From Bacteroidales bacterium UBA1189 (GTDB taxonomy: Bacteria; Bacteroidota; Bacteroidia; Bacteroidales; Bacteroidaceae), in the NCBI GenBank assembly GCA_002309805.1, contig DBYJ01000055.1, positions 1 to 64,000 on the forward strand: a DNA stretch of 64,000 nt. Direction: 5' to 3'. Each line of letters begins with the position of its first letter. Position 1 is the stretch's first letter. The translations under genes were made by a program, and so were the position numbers. Below the pieces are notes generated by a model. That model saw only the letters and a program-made list of their open reading frames with translations, did no database searches and was not told the DNA's origin. This document shows positions 23,084 through 32,497 of the stretch, piece by piece.

Positions 23084-26000
23084 TTTATTTACAACCAACC
23101 CAGGCACTTCCGGCTATCGGTTGAGCTATATGGAAATATTCAATTGGGGTACATTCCACAATAAGGTATATCGAATTGAGCCACAAGGTAACAACTCATT
23201 GCTCACAGGAGCCAATGCTTCTGGTAAGAGCACATTGATTGATGCATTGCTGACACTGCTAGTTCCTGCAAAAAAGGACAGGTTCTACAACCAATCATCT
23301 GGCAATGAAAAGAAAGGTGACCGCACAGAGGAAACATACGTGCTTGGTAATTATGGCAACATGCAATCTGAAGGTGAGGCATCAACAAAGAAACAACAAC
23401 TCCGAGACAAGAACACTTATTCTGTAATCCTTGCTTCTTTCATCAATAACTTTAAAAATGTAGTTACTCTATTTCAGGTGCGCTGGTTTGTAAATGGGGA
23501 ATTGAAATGCACATTTGGTTTTTCCACAAAAGCTTTGCATATAACAGATGACTTTTCTGCATTTGATGCCAAGGGCTATTGGAGAAAAACGTTGGATAAA
23601 AAATTCAATGCTAATGTGCCCAAGAAGCAGATAGAATTATATGACACCATTAAGGACTACAAAGACCGCATCGTACACTCAATGGGCCTACGCTCAGACA
23701 AAGCCTTGACACTGTTTAACCAGATAGTAGGGGTGAAGGTCCTGAATGATTTAGACGATTTTATTCGCAACAATATGCTTGAGCAACGGGATACAGAGGA
23801 AGAGTATAATCGTCTGAATGATAGTTTTGCGAGATTGATAGAGGCAAGAACAACTATTGAGAAAGTTAGTGAACAGATTGTGCAACTTAAACCGATTGAT
23901 GAGAAAGCCCGACAGCTGGAAAATATTGCAACAGCACTCAGTGAGTTACAGACAACACGAGAAATGGCCGTGTATTGGTTCGCACAGAAAAATATGGAGT
24001 TGGCAAATGCCAAGTTGGTGGAACTGAATGAAAAGTTATCGAAACTAAATGAAGAACTCACAAAACTTAACGCTGACAAAGAAGAATTAAAAGAAAAAGA
24101 GCGTACTCTATCTATGGCTATTGAGAATGACAATGTTGGTCAACAGATAAAAGCCATAGAAAAGGAGATGCAGGGACTTGAAAGGACAAAGCAAAGTCGT
24201 CAGAAGAAGCTTGATGAGTATAACAAGAAAGTTAGAGAAGTCGGATTTTCAGAGAACCCTGCTGAAGTTCTGTTCTTAGAGAATCGTGAGAAGGCTAGAG
24301 CAGAGAGGGATAATTGTGAAGCCACGTTGAATGAGAAGAACGAAGAATGGCGTCTGGCAAAAAACGAAGAGGAGAGAATTGGCGAAGCAATAACATCAAA
24401 TATTGAAACGCTCAATACCTTACAAAAAAACAAAAACAATATTTCTGGTCGTGTGGCAGAAATAAGAGAGATGATTTTGCAGGAGATTCATGCTAAACCA
24501 GAAGAAATACCTTTTATAGGAGAACTTATCAGAGTTAAGGATAGCGAAAAGATTTGGGAGAATTCCATAGAGAAGATACTACACAATTTTGCACTACGAT
24601 TAGTTGTTCCTGAGAAATACTATCGACAGCTAAGTCAGTATGTGAATAGTCACGATTTACAGGGCAGGATTGTATATCACCGCTATGAGAATACACCTTC
24701 CTTAAACAATTTCCAGTTTAGAGAATATAATGAGAATAGCCTGATTGAAAAGATAGAATTCAACCCCAAAAGTTTCTATTCAGGGTGGGTTAAAGATGTT
24801 ATTATAGAGAATTACAACTATATTTGTGTGGATGATTTGGATGAATTCTATCGCTACGGCGAGAAAGTTGTTACAAAAGAAGGTCTTATAAAGTCTACTC
24901 ATAACAAGCATGAGAAGGATGATCGCCCACAAATTAACTGTCGAGAGAATTATGTCTTGGGATGGGATAATAAGGAGAAAATCGCTGCTATTAGGGAAAT
25001 TGTTAAGCACTTACAAACAGAACAAGAATATGCCATACAGAAGATACGAGAAATAGAAGCTAAAATTGCTGAAATCGGAAAGCGCAAAGACAGTTTCAAT
25101 GATATTTTCAAACTATATACTAGGTTTGAAGAAATCAATTGGGAAGAAACAGCAAGAACTATTAAAGAGAAGAAGGAAGAGAAAGAGAAGTTAGAAGCTG
25201 CGAATAGTAAGGTGAAAGAACTGCAAGAGCAATTAAAGAAAGTACAGACAGCATTGACGACGTTAGAGGATGTCACAATCAAGTCAAAGGATAGGGAAAT
25301 CTATCAAATAGAGCAAGTAGAATTGATTGCGGCAGATAAGCGTATAAAAGAAGCCCAATCTATTCTGAATACGACAGGAGTGGTTGATATGTCTTCATTT
25401 GAGGGCAGCAATCCTGATATTCTTGGGATCAATTATGATAATAGTGAAGAAAGACTAAACTCTTTTCAGTCAAATATAAAACAGCAAGAAGAGGAAAAAA
25501 AAGAAGAGAAGAACAGGATTGAACGCGAAGTTTCAGCCTTGATAACTCAGTTTAAGAATCCATCAGAAGAGATTCTGAAAAAGTATAGAGACTGGCGTTC
25601 TGACGTCCATACCCTTCCTGACGCACAAAACTTGCATCTTATCAGCGAATATCAAAAGTTCTATGAAAAACTGAAGAAAGAAGACTTGGTTCGTCATGAG
25701 CAGAGATTCAATAGCTATCTACATGAGACACTGACCAACCAAGTATCTTCGTTCAGGATGTTCTTTGTTGGTTGGGAAAAGTCCATTAGGGATACTATTG
25801 AAATGTTAAACAAATCGCTTAAGGCTATAGATTTCAGTACTTCTCCTTCTACATATATCCAGCTAGTGAATTTCAAGAAAGCGAATGTTGATATTGCCGA
25901 ATTTAGAAAAGAGTTGGAAGGTGCGATACCTAATATACGTGAAGTTGATTCTTCAATTGATGGCAGACGCAATCATTTTGAACAAAAAATCCAACCCCTT

Positions 26001-26486
26001 ATCCAACATCTCCGTGACGAACAATGGCGCAGGAAAGTGATGGATGTAAGAAACTGGTACTCATATCGAGCAGAAGAGTTCTTTAAAGAGACTGGACAGA
26101 AGCGCAACGTTTATGAAAGTATGGGGCAACTGTCAGGAGGTGAGAAAGCTCAACTTACTTACACCATTCTTGGTTCAGCTATCGCATATCAGTTTGGCTT
26201 GACCAAAGATGGATTGCAATCAAATTCTCTTCGATTTATTGCTATCGATGAAGCTTTCAAAGCCCAGGATGAAGACAAAGCACGCTATTTGATTTCTCTT
26301 TGCAAACAATTGCATTTACAGTTGCTTGTGGTGACACCTAGCGATAATATCCATATTGTTGAAAACGATATTTCATATGTGCATTATGTGGAGCGCAATG
26401 GCAATGAATCACGTCTGTTTGATATGCCGATTGAAGTCTTTAAAGAAGAACGTGAAAAATTCTTAGCCAATGATAACGCCAATTGA
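23061..26486 (+). CDS. jetC: Wadjet protein JetC (SMC/MukB-like ATPase)
   Basis: A 1141-residue SMC-like ATPase, the DNA-extruding motor of Wadjet. Walker A GANASGKST lies at residues 50-58, the ABC signature LSGGEKAQL at about 1024-1032 and Walker B FIAIDEAF at about 1058-1065. Long coiled coils (about 280-470 and 650-900, for example KLNEELTKLNADKEELKEKE) flank a hinge-like region at about 480-610. All ATPase motifs look intact. In characterised Wadjet, ATP-driven loop extrusion lets the complex sense small circular DNA. A start at 23067 is an alternative. It overlaps jetD by 17 bases. Confidence 0.9.
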   Translation: MSMLAQYDLFTTNPGTSGYRLSYMEIFNWGTFHNKVYRIEPQGNNSLLTGANASGKSTLIDALLTLLVPAKKDRFYNQSSGNEKKGDRTEETYVLGNYGNMQSEGEASTKKQQLRDKNTYSVILASFINNFKNVVTLFQVRWFVNGELKCTFGFSTKALHITDDFSAFDAKGYWRKTLDKKFNANVPKKQIELYDTIKDYKDRIVHSMGLRSDKALTLFNQIVGVKVLNDLDDFIRNNMLEQRDTEEEYNRLNDSFARLIEARTTIEKVSEQIVQLKPIDEKARQLENIATALSELQTTREMAVYWFAQKNMELANAKLVELNEKLSKLNEELTKLNADKEELKEKERTLSMAIENDNVGQQIKAIEKEMQGLERTKQSRQKKLDEYNKKVREVGFSENPAEVLFLENREKARAERDNCEATLNEKNEEWRLAKNEEERIGEAITSNIETLNTLQKNKNNISGRVAEIREMILQEIHAKPEEIPFIGELIRVKDSEKIWENSIEKILHNFALRLVVPEKYYRQLSQYVNSHDLQGRIVYHRYENTPSLNNFQFREYNENSLIEKIEFNPKSFYSGWVKDVIIENYNYICVDDLDEFYRYGEKVVTKEGLIKSTHNKHEKDDRPQINCRENYVLGWDNKEKIAAIREIVKHLQTEQEYAIQKIREIEAKIAEIGKRKDSFNDIFKLYTRFEEINWEETARTIKEKKEEKEKLEAANSKVKELQEQLKKVQTALTTLEDVTIKSKDREIYQIEQVELIAADKRIKEAQSILNTTGVVDMSSFEGSNPDILGINYDNSEERLNSFQSNIKQQEEEKKEEKNRIEREVSALITQFKNPSEEILKKYRDWRSDVHTLPDAQNLHLISEYQKFYEKLKKEDLVRHEQRFNSYLHETLTNQVSSFRMFFVGWEKSIRDTIEMLNKSLKAIDFSTSPSTYIQLVNFKKANVDIAEFRKELEGAIPNIREVDSSIDGRRNHFEQKIQPLIQHLRDEQWRRKVMDVRNWYSYRAEEFFKETGQKRNVYESMGQLSGGEKAQLTYTILGSAIAYQFGLTKDGLQSNSLRFIAIDEAFKAQDEDKARYLISLCKQLHLQLLVVTPSDNIHIVENDISYVHYVERNGNESRLFDMPIEVFKEEREKFLANDNAN

Positions 26487-27594
26487 AATAAAGAAGAAAG
26501 CAGCGAATAAGTACAAGGCTTATTTGCAGTCTATCCTTGAGGGTGAATCTTTCACCCCAATTATTATTGTTGGTGATAAGAAGCCAAACGAGGATACCGT
26601 CAAGTTTGAGGAAGAGTTGACGGAGTTAATTAGTTGCTCTAAAGAGAAGAAAGGATATGGATATACCATCGAATTCCAAAAAGTAAAAACTAAAAGACAT
26701 GGGACACAGGACGTTCCGACTTCTATCAGTTTCCAGACCGAATCCGACTATCTTAAATATATCAATGAAGAAAAGGATACTGCACAATTCAAGAAAGACA
26801 TTTCCAGCATTCTCTCTACATTTCCTGAACTGAAAGATTGGATTTACAAGTATCCCATAAAAGTATTAGAGAACGATTGGGAGAGTTTACTTAAGGTATG
26901 CAAATTCTTCAAGGCAACCCCCCAACCAGATCAGTATATTCGTGAGTTGCCAATACAAGTTCACACCAAATTTATTGAAAACAATATAGGAATAATACGT
27001 GAACTGCTTGATATTATAATTGCGGAATATGTGAATTATGAAGAAAAGAAATTTGAACCCCGTTTTAATCTCAAGTATGATGAACCCTTAGTTCGTTTTA
27101 GGATATTGGATGAATCCGTTAGCCGGCAATTATTGGGTGGTATTGATGATATAAGTATTCCAATAAGTGAGTTTCGACATTTGTCTCTTCCCATCCAGAT
27201 TGTATATGTGGTGGAGAACAAGATTAATATGCTGACTTTTCCAATCAAAAGAGACTGTATTGTCATTTGGGGACATGGATTTGGTGTTGATATAATGAAG
27301 GATGTAGAATGGCTTAAGACGAAAAAGATTTATTATTGGGGAGATTTGGATGCTCATGGATTCCAAATCCTTTCAGAAATCAGAAATCATTTCAAACAAG
27401 TGGAGAGTTTCTTGATGGATAAGGATACATTCAAACAATTCAATGAAGGAGACAGGGGAACTGAAACAAATGTTGAAAAGGGTTTGTGCCTCACGCAAGA
27501 AGAAAATGAAGTGTTCAGATATTTAAAAGATAATAATTTGCGATTAGAGCAAGAAAAGATACCACTTGAATACGTTGTAAAGATGCTTCCCTAA
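26470..27594 (+). CDS. jetD: Wadjet nuclease JetD (DUF3322/DUF2220, Toprim-like)
   Basis: A 374-residue protein matching JetD, the nuclease subunit that cuts plasmid DNA after extrusion stalls. The N-terminal arm (DUF3322-like) covers about residues 1-170, including WIYKYPIKVLENDWESLLK. The C-terminal Toprim-like domain resembles topoisomerase VI: Glu249 in VVENKINM and Asp292/Asp294 in WGDLDAHG are the expected metal ligands and are present, so the nuclease is probably active. It ends the operon and is followed by a strong terminator. Confidence 0.88.
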   Translation: MITPIEIKKKAANKYKAYLQSILEGESFTPIIIVGDKKPNEDTVKFEEELTELISCSKEKKGYGYTIEFQKVKTKRHGTQDVPTSISFQTESDYLKYINEEKDTAQFKKDISSILSTFPELKDWIYKYPIKVLENDWESLLKVCKFFKATPQPDQYIRELPIQVHTKFIENNIGIIRELLDIIIAEYVNYEEKKFEPRFNLKYDEPLVRFRILDESVSRQLLGGIDDISIPISEFRHLSLPIQIVYVVENKINMLTFPIKRDCIVIWGHGFGVDIMKDVEWLKTKKIYYWGDLDAHGFQILSEIRNHFKQVESFLMDKDTFKQFNEGDRGTETNVEKGLCLTQEENEVFRYLKDNNLRLEQEKIPLEYVVKMLP

Positions 27595-27718
27595 TCAATT
27601 AAACATAGTATGCCACATTCATATTATTAGTGCAGCATAGGCGGAGGGAGCAACTATTCGAAAAAGAATTGTTAAACGTGAGGACAGGGGAACGTGGAAC
27701 GCGTGCTATTCTGCCGCC

Positions 27719-27767
27719 AACCAAAAATCCAACTCTTACGGATGTAGGAGTTGGATTTTTGGTTTTT
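27719..27767 (+). terminator. Strong terminator between jetD and cstA
   Basis: A 17-bp stem (AACCAAAAATCCAACTC / GAGTTGGATTTTTGGTT) around a 12-base loop is followed by TTTTAA. It ends the jet transcript, and read on the other strand it lies just past the cstA stop, so it probably serves both. Confidence 0.85.
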
Positions 27768-27789
27768 AATGGAGAGGTCGGCAGACAGG

Positions 27790-29289
27790 TTAATGACTGC
27801 GCTTCCGCTTCCAGATAATGTAGCTGATGAGGCAGGTGAGTGTGACGACTGAGGCAAGAATCAGCGAGGGGAGCGTGGGCAGGCCGCAGATGGTGGGCGA
27901 GACAAAGAAGAAGTCCGTGACGACCATCGTCATAAAGAGAGCAGGCAGGAGGGTAAGCCAATAGACTTTGTGCTCACGCGTGAGATAGACCGTGCAGACC
28001 CACAGCGTGACGACAGCCATAAGCTGAGTCCCCCAGGCAACATATTGCCAGACGGTGCTAAAGCCGCTGGGATTGCCAATCTGCCAAGCCAGCAGGGCGA
28101 TGCCTACGGCAAAGACGGGCAGGCTGAGCAAGAGTCGGGAACGGGCGCTAGTCTGTTTCAATCCGAAGGTTTCGGCAAGAATGAGTCGGGCACTACGGAA
28201 ACTACTGCCACCTGTGGTGATGGGGGCGGCAACGACACCCAAAAGCGCCAGGATGCTGCCGGCAATGCCCAGCCACGACGAGCAGATGGTTGTGACGACT
28301 GTGGGGGCATCGAAGAACTGAATGAGCGAACGCCCGTCGGCATTTCGGATAAGGCCGTCGGCTCCTTGGGTGAATTGCTGCACCAGTTCAGGTGAACAGA
28401 CGGCGCGCCAGCCGTCAGCGTAGAAGAAATAGCTGGAGATGGTAGCCCAGACAAGGGCGACAAGACCTTCCGTAACCATAGCGCCATAGAAGACAGGGCG
28501 TCCCTGTCGCTCACTCTTCATGCAACGGGCCATCATAGGCGACTGTGTGGCGTGGAAACCGCTGACGGCACCACAGGCAATGGTGACAAAGAGGGCAGGG
28601 AAGAGGGGCTGCTTAAGACCGAGGCGGGAAGCTCCCCAATTGCCTAGGCCATCCCACACCTCAGGCAGAGCAGGATGCTTGATAAAGAGCACGATGCCTA
28701 GAGCGACAACCATGAACAGCATGGAGAGGGCAAAGGCAGGATAGATGCGGCCGATGACCTTATCGATGGGCATCATCGTGGTAGTGACGTAGTAGAGGAA
28801 GATAATGATGACCCACATCATCTTGTCCCCCCAGATACCGCTGAGGATGATGGCAGGGCAATAGACAAAGAAGGCTCCCACGAGTACCATCATCATCATG
28901 GTGAAGACGACGAGGGCCTTACGGGCTGTACCGCCCAAATAGAGTCCCGTCAGCTCAGCCAATCCACAGCCATCGTGGCGCAGCGAGAGCATGCCGCTTA
29001 TGTAGTCGTGTACGGCTCCGCCGAAGATACAACCCAAGACAATCCATAGGTAGGCCGACGGGCCAAACCACATGCCCATGATGGCTCCGAAGATGGGGCC
29101 TGTGCCGGCAATGTTGAGGAATTGTATCATGAAGATGCGCCAGGAAGGCAGGACGATATAATCGACTTTGTCGGCCTTGCGGATGGCGGGTGTCTCGCGG
29201 TCGTCAGGACCGAAAACGCGCTCGGCAACACGGCTGTAGAGCATGTAGCCGACGAAGAGGGCAATGACGCTGATGGTAAAGGAGAGCAT
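27790..29289 (-). CDS. cstA: Carbon starvation protein CstA family transporter
   Basis: A 499-residue inner-membrane protein of the CstA family with about 13 hydrophobic segments. The conserved stretch FLNIAGTGPIFGAIMGMWFG (about residues 57-76) is the family hallmark, followed by GAVHDYISGMLSLRHDG. It is shorter than E. coli CstA (about 700 residues), as is usual in this phylum. Family members import pyruvate or peptides; the substrate here is not known. It is last on the strand after leuB with a 66-base gap. Confidence 0.88.
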   Translation of the reverse strand: MLSFTISVIALFVGYMLYSRVAERVFGPDDRETPAIRKADKVDYIVLPSWRIFMIQFLNIAGTGPIFGAIMGMWFGPSAYLWIVLGCIFGGAVHDYISGMLSLRHDGCGLAELTGLYLGGTARKALVVFTMMMMVLVGAFFVYCPAIILSGIWGDKMMWVIIIFLYYVTTTMMPIDKVIGRIYPAFALSMLFMVVALGIVLFIKHPALPEVWDGLGNWGASRLGLKQPLFPALFVTIACGAVSGFHATQSPMMARCMKSERQGRPVFYGAMVTEGLVALVWATISSYFFYADGWRAVCSPELVQQFTQGADGLIRNADGRSLIQFFDAPTVVTTICSSWLGIAGSILALLGVVAAPITTGGSSFRSARLILAETFGLKQTSARSRLLLSLPVFAVGIALLAWQIGNPSGFSTVWQYVAWGTQLMAVVTLWVCTVYLTREHKVYWLTLLPALFMTMVVTDFFFVSPTICGLPTLPSLILASVVTLTCLISYIIWKRKRSH

Positions 29290-29355
29290 AGGGGGAAATG
29301 GAAAAAATAGGAATTAGAAATTAGGAATGCATTCCAAACTTCTAACCTTTAACCT

Positions 29356-30417
29356 TTAATCTTTAATCTGTTCAACAATCCACTGGCCGACCTCGGTTGT
29401 GGAATAGGGACGTTGCCCGGCGACTTGGATGTCAGCTGTGCGGATGTTCTCATCAAGACTGCGTTGGACGGCGGAGCGGATGTCGGCGGCTTCGTCCTTG
29501 AGGCTGAAGGCATACTCGAACATCATAGCGGCAGAGAGGATAGTAGCCAACGGATTAGCGATGTTCTGTCCGGCAGCTTGTGGCCACGAGCCGTGGATGG
29601 GCTCGAAGACGCTGGTGTGGGTGCCGATGGAGGCGCTGGGCAGCAGACCCATGGAGCCTGTGATGCAAGAGCCTTCATCGGTGAGGATGTCGCCGAAGGT
29701 GTTCTCGGTGACCATGACGTCGAAGAAACGGGGTTCCTGAATCATGCGCATGGCGGCATTATCAACGTACATGTAGTCGGTGGTGACGTCGGGGTATTGG
29801 GGGGCAATCTCTTGTGCAACCTTGCGCCAAAGACGAGAGGAGGCGAGGACGTTGGCTTTATCCACGACGGTAAGGTGGCGGCGGCGCTGGCGGGCATAAC
29901 CGTAAGCCACATGAAGGATGCGCTCGACTTCGGCACGGCTGTAGAGGTTGGTATCGTAGGCTTCATCGTCGCCTTCTTTCTTGGGACCGAAGTACATGCC
30001 TCCGGTAAGTTCGCGAATGCAGATGAAATCGGCTCCACGAACAAGGTCATCCTTGAGGGGTGACTTGTGGATGAGGCAGTCGAAGGTTTCGACGGGACGG
30101 ATGTTGGCAAAGAGGCCGAGTTGCTTACGCATGGCGAGGAGGCCCTGTTCGGGGCGCACCTTGGCGGAAGGATTATTATCGAATTTTGGGTCGCCAACGG
30201 CTCCGAAGAGGACGGCATCGCTATCCAAACAGAGCTGATGGGTTTGGACTGGATAAGGGTCACCCACGGCATCGATAGCATGAGCGCCGCAAATGCCGTA
30301 TTCGTAATGGAGTTCGTGGCCGTACTTTTGGCAGACAGCTTCGGTGACCTTGAGAGCTTGGGCAACGACTTCAGGGCCAATGCCGTCGCCGGGGAGAACT
30401 GCTAACTTAATGTTCAT
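29356..30417 (-). CDS. leuB: 3-isopropylmalate dehydrogenase LeuB
   Basis: A 353-residue NAD-dependent enzyme that oxidises and decarboxylates 3-isopropylmalate to the leucine precursor; with CimA present it would also act on the citramalate-derived 3-methylmalate to make 2-oxobutyrate. GDGIGPE lies at residues 10-16, the substrate loop with RELTGGMYFG near 135-145 and the catalytic Asp region VTENTFGDILTDE near 232-244. Full family length. It is the last biosynthetic gene of the array. Confidence 0.95.
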   Translation of the reverse strand: MNIKLAVLPGDGIGPEVVAQALKVTEAVCQKYGHELHYEYGICGAHAIDAVGDPYPVQTHQLCLDSDAVLFGAVGDPKFDNNPSAKVRPEQGLLAMRKQLGLFANIRPVETFDCLIHKSPLKDDLVRGADFICIRELTGGMYFGPKKEGDDEAYDTNLYSRAEVERILHVAYGYARQRRRHLTVVDKANVLASSRLWRKVAQEIAPQYPDVTTDYMYVDNAAMRMIQEPRFFDVMVTENTFGDILTDEGSCITGSMGLLPSASIGTHTSVFEPIHGSWPQAAGQNIANPLATILSAAMMFEYAFSLKDEAADIRSAVQRSLDENIRTADIQVAGQRPYSTTEVGQWIVEQIKD

Positions 30418-30455
30418 TTGAATGAAGTATGAAAAATGATTATAAATCTCAAAAA

Positions 30456-31058
30456 TTAACCTCTAACCTTTTTCTCGTATGCCTCGATAAGGGATTTATC
30501 GGCGGTAAGGAAATCGATATCGTCAAGGCCGTGAAGGAGGCAATGCTTCTTGTAGGCATTGATTTCAAAGGTTTCGCTATGCCCGGTGGCATGGTTGGTG
30601 ATAGTCTGGGCGGGCAAATCGACGGTAACTAGCGTGGCGGGGTCAGCCTTGATGGAGGCAAAGAGTTCGTTAAGGAATGGTTCGCTGACAACAACGGGAA
30701 GGACGAAGTTATTGAGTTCGTTGTTCTTGTGGATGTCGGCAAAGAAGCTGCTCACGACAACGCGGATGCCATAGCCGGCAATGGCCCATGCAGCGTGTTC
30801 GCGACTGGAGCCAGAGCCAAAGTTCTTACCGGCGACAAGGATGGTACTGTCACGGAAGGCAGGGTTGTTGAGTACGAAGTCAGGGTTGTCGCTACCATCG
30901 GAACGGTGGCGCCAATCGAAAAAGAGATGGTCGCCAAAGAACTTCTCGTCGCGAGTTGTGGACTTCATGAAGCGGGCAGGGATAATCTGGTCCGTATCGA
31001 CGTTCTCCAACGGGAGGGGGATGCAAGTGGAGGTAAGAGTGGTGAAGGACTGTTTCAT
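30456..31058 (-). CDS. leuD: 3-isopropylmalate dehydratase small subunit LeuD
   Basis: A 200-residue swivel-domain subunit that pairs with LeuC to isomerise 2- to 3-isopropylmalate. NVDTDQIIPARFMK near residues 19-32 and GKNFGSGSSREHAAWAI near 77-93 are the signature substrate-contact motifs. It lies 30 bases after leuC and 38 before leuB. Confidence 0.95.
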   Translation of the reverse strand: MKQSFTTLTSTCIPLPLENVDTDQIIPARFMKSTTRDEKFFGDHLFFDWRHRSDGSDNPDFVLNNPAFRDSTILVAGKNFGSGSSREHAAWAIAGYGIRVVVSSFFADIHKNNELNNFVLPVVVSEPFLNELFASIKADPATLVTVDLPAQTITNHATGHSETFEINAYKKHCLLHGLDDIDFLTADKSLIEAYEKKVRG

Positions 31059-31088
31059 TTAGATTAAAGATTGATAAATGAAGTATAA

Positions 31089-32483
31089 TCAAAGAAACTG
31101 GCGTGGGTCGGTGATGACGCCGGTAATGGCAGCGGCGGCAGCGGTGTAGGGGCTGGCGAGGATGGTGCGGGAGCCTGGACCCTGACGGCCTTCGAAATTG
31201 CGGTTGGACGTAGAAACGGCGAGGCATCCTGCGGGAATCTTGTCGTCGTTCATGGCAAGGCAGGCGCTACAGCCAGGCTGGCGGACTTCAAAACCCGCTT
31301 CGGCGAGAATCTTGTCGAGGCCTTCGGCACGAATCTGTCCATCGACTTTCCATGAGCCAGGTACGAGCCAGGCGGTGATGCCGTCGGCCTTGTGGTGTCC
31401 TTTGACAACGGAAACAAAAGCGCGGAAGTCCTCAATACGGCCATTGGTACAGGCACCAAGGAAAACATAGTCGACGGGCTTGCCGAGCAGTTTCTCTTCG
31501 GGTTGGAGACGCATATAGTTGAGCGACTTGAGAAACGAGGCTTGTCCGGCTTCAGGAATGGTGTTGACTGCAGGGATGGCCTCGCTGATGCCGATACCCA
31601 TACCCGGGTTGGTGCCGTAGGTAATGCGGGGTTCGATGTCGGCGGCATTGAAGACAAGTTCGCGGTCGAAGACGGCATCATCGCCACTGCGGAGGGTGCG
31701 CCAATCGGCTACAGCCTTTTCCCACTCCTCACCCTTAGGCGCATATTCACGACCCTTCAGATAGGCAAAAGTAGTTTCGTCGGGTGCAATGAATCCTCCT
31801 CGGGCTCCCATCTCAATGGAGAGGTTGCAGAGGGTGAGGCGGCCTTCCATCGTCATGTCACGGACAACGGAACCGGCGTATTCTACAAAATAACCCGTGG
31901 CACCAGAGGTGGTGAGCTGTGCCATCAGATAGAGGGCGACATCCTTGGCGGTAACACCCTTGCCAAGTGCCCCCTCGATGCGGATGCGCATGGACTTGGG
32001 TTTGCTCTGGAGGATACACTGTGAGGCAAGTACCATCTCAACCTCACTGGTACCAATACCAAAGGCAACGGCACCCATCGCTCCGTGGGTGGAGGTGTGG
32101 GAGTCGCCGCAGACGATGGTCATTCCGGGCAGGGAGAGACCGAGCTCGGGGCCGACAACGTGGATGATTCCATTGCGGGGGTGCATCATGCCGAAGTGGG
32201 TAAGACCGAATTCGGCAGCGTTGCGGGCCAGCGCATCAACCTGTGTTTTCGAAACGGGGTCAGCGATGGGCTTATCCTGATCGTGAGTGGGGGTGTTGTG
32301 GTCGGGCATGCAGAATATCTGCTGGGGACGAAAACACGTCAAGCCCCGTTCGCGAAGCCCTTCGAAGGCCTGTGGACTCGTGACCTCGTGGCAGTAGAGG
32401 CGATCGATGTAGAGTTGCGTGGGACCGTCCTCCACCATGCGGACAACGTGCGAATCCCAGATTTTATCGAATAACGTATTCAT
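31089..32483 (-). CDS. leuC: 3-isopropylmalate dehydratase large subunit LeuC
   Basis: A 464-residue aconitase-family subunit. The three [4Fe-4S] ligands are at Cys345 (LGACTNGRIEDF) and Cys405/Cys408 (GCSACLAM). VCGDSHTSTHGAMGA and the N-terminal LFDKIWDSHVV are typical of LeuC. It works with LeuD on isopropylmalate and, by family knowledge, on citramalate. Confidence 0.96.
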   Translation of the reverse strand: MNTLFDKIWDSHVVRMVEDGPTQLYIDRLYCHEVTSPQAFEGLRERGLTCFRPQQIFCMPDHNTPTHDQDKPIADPVSKTQVDALARNAAEFGLTHFGMMHPRNGIIHVVGPELGLSLPGMTIVCGDSHTSTHGAMGAVAFGIGTSEVEMVLASQCILQSKPKSMRIRIEGALGKGVTAKDVALYLMAQLTTSGATGYFVEYAGSVVRDMTMEGRLTLCNLSIEMGARGGFIAPDETTFAYLKGREYAPKGEEWEKAVADWRTLRSGDDAVFDRELVFNAADIEPRITYGTNPGMGIGISEAIPAVNTIPEAGQASFLKSLNYMRLQPEEKLLGKPVDYVFLGACTNGRIEDFRAFVSVVKGHHKADGITAWLVPGSWKVDGQIRAEGLDKILAEAGFEVRQPGCSACLAMNDDKIPAGCLAVSTSNRNFEGRQGPGSRTILASPYTAAAAAITGVITDPRQFL

Positions 32484-32497
32484 TGATTATTGTTGAC

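Noticed and set aside
23061..26486. Housekeeping SMC, MukB or SbcC
   Set aside because: The fixed order with DUF3375, DUF4194 and DUF3322/DUF2220 genes, with overlapping ends, identifies JetC of Wadjet instead.
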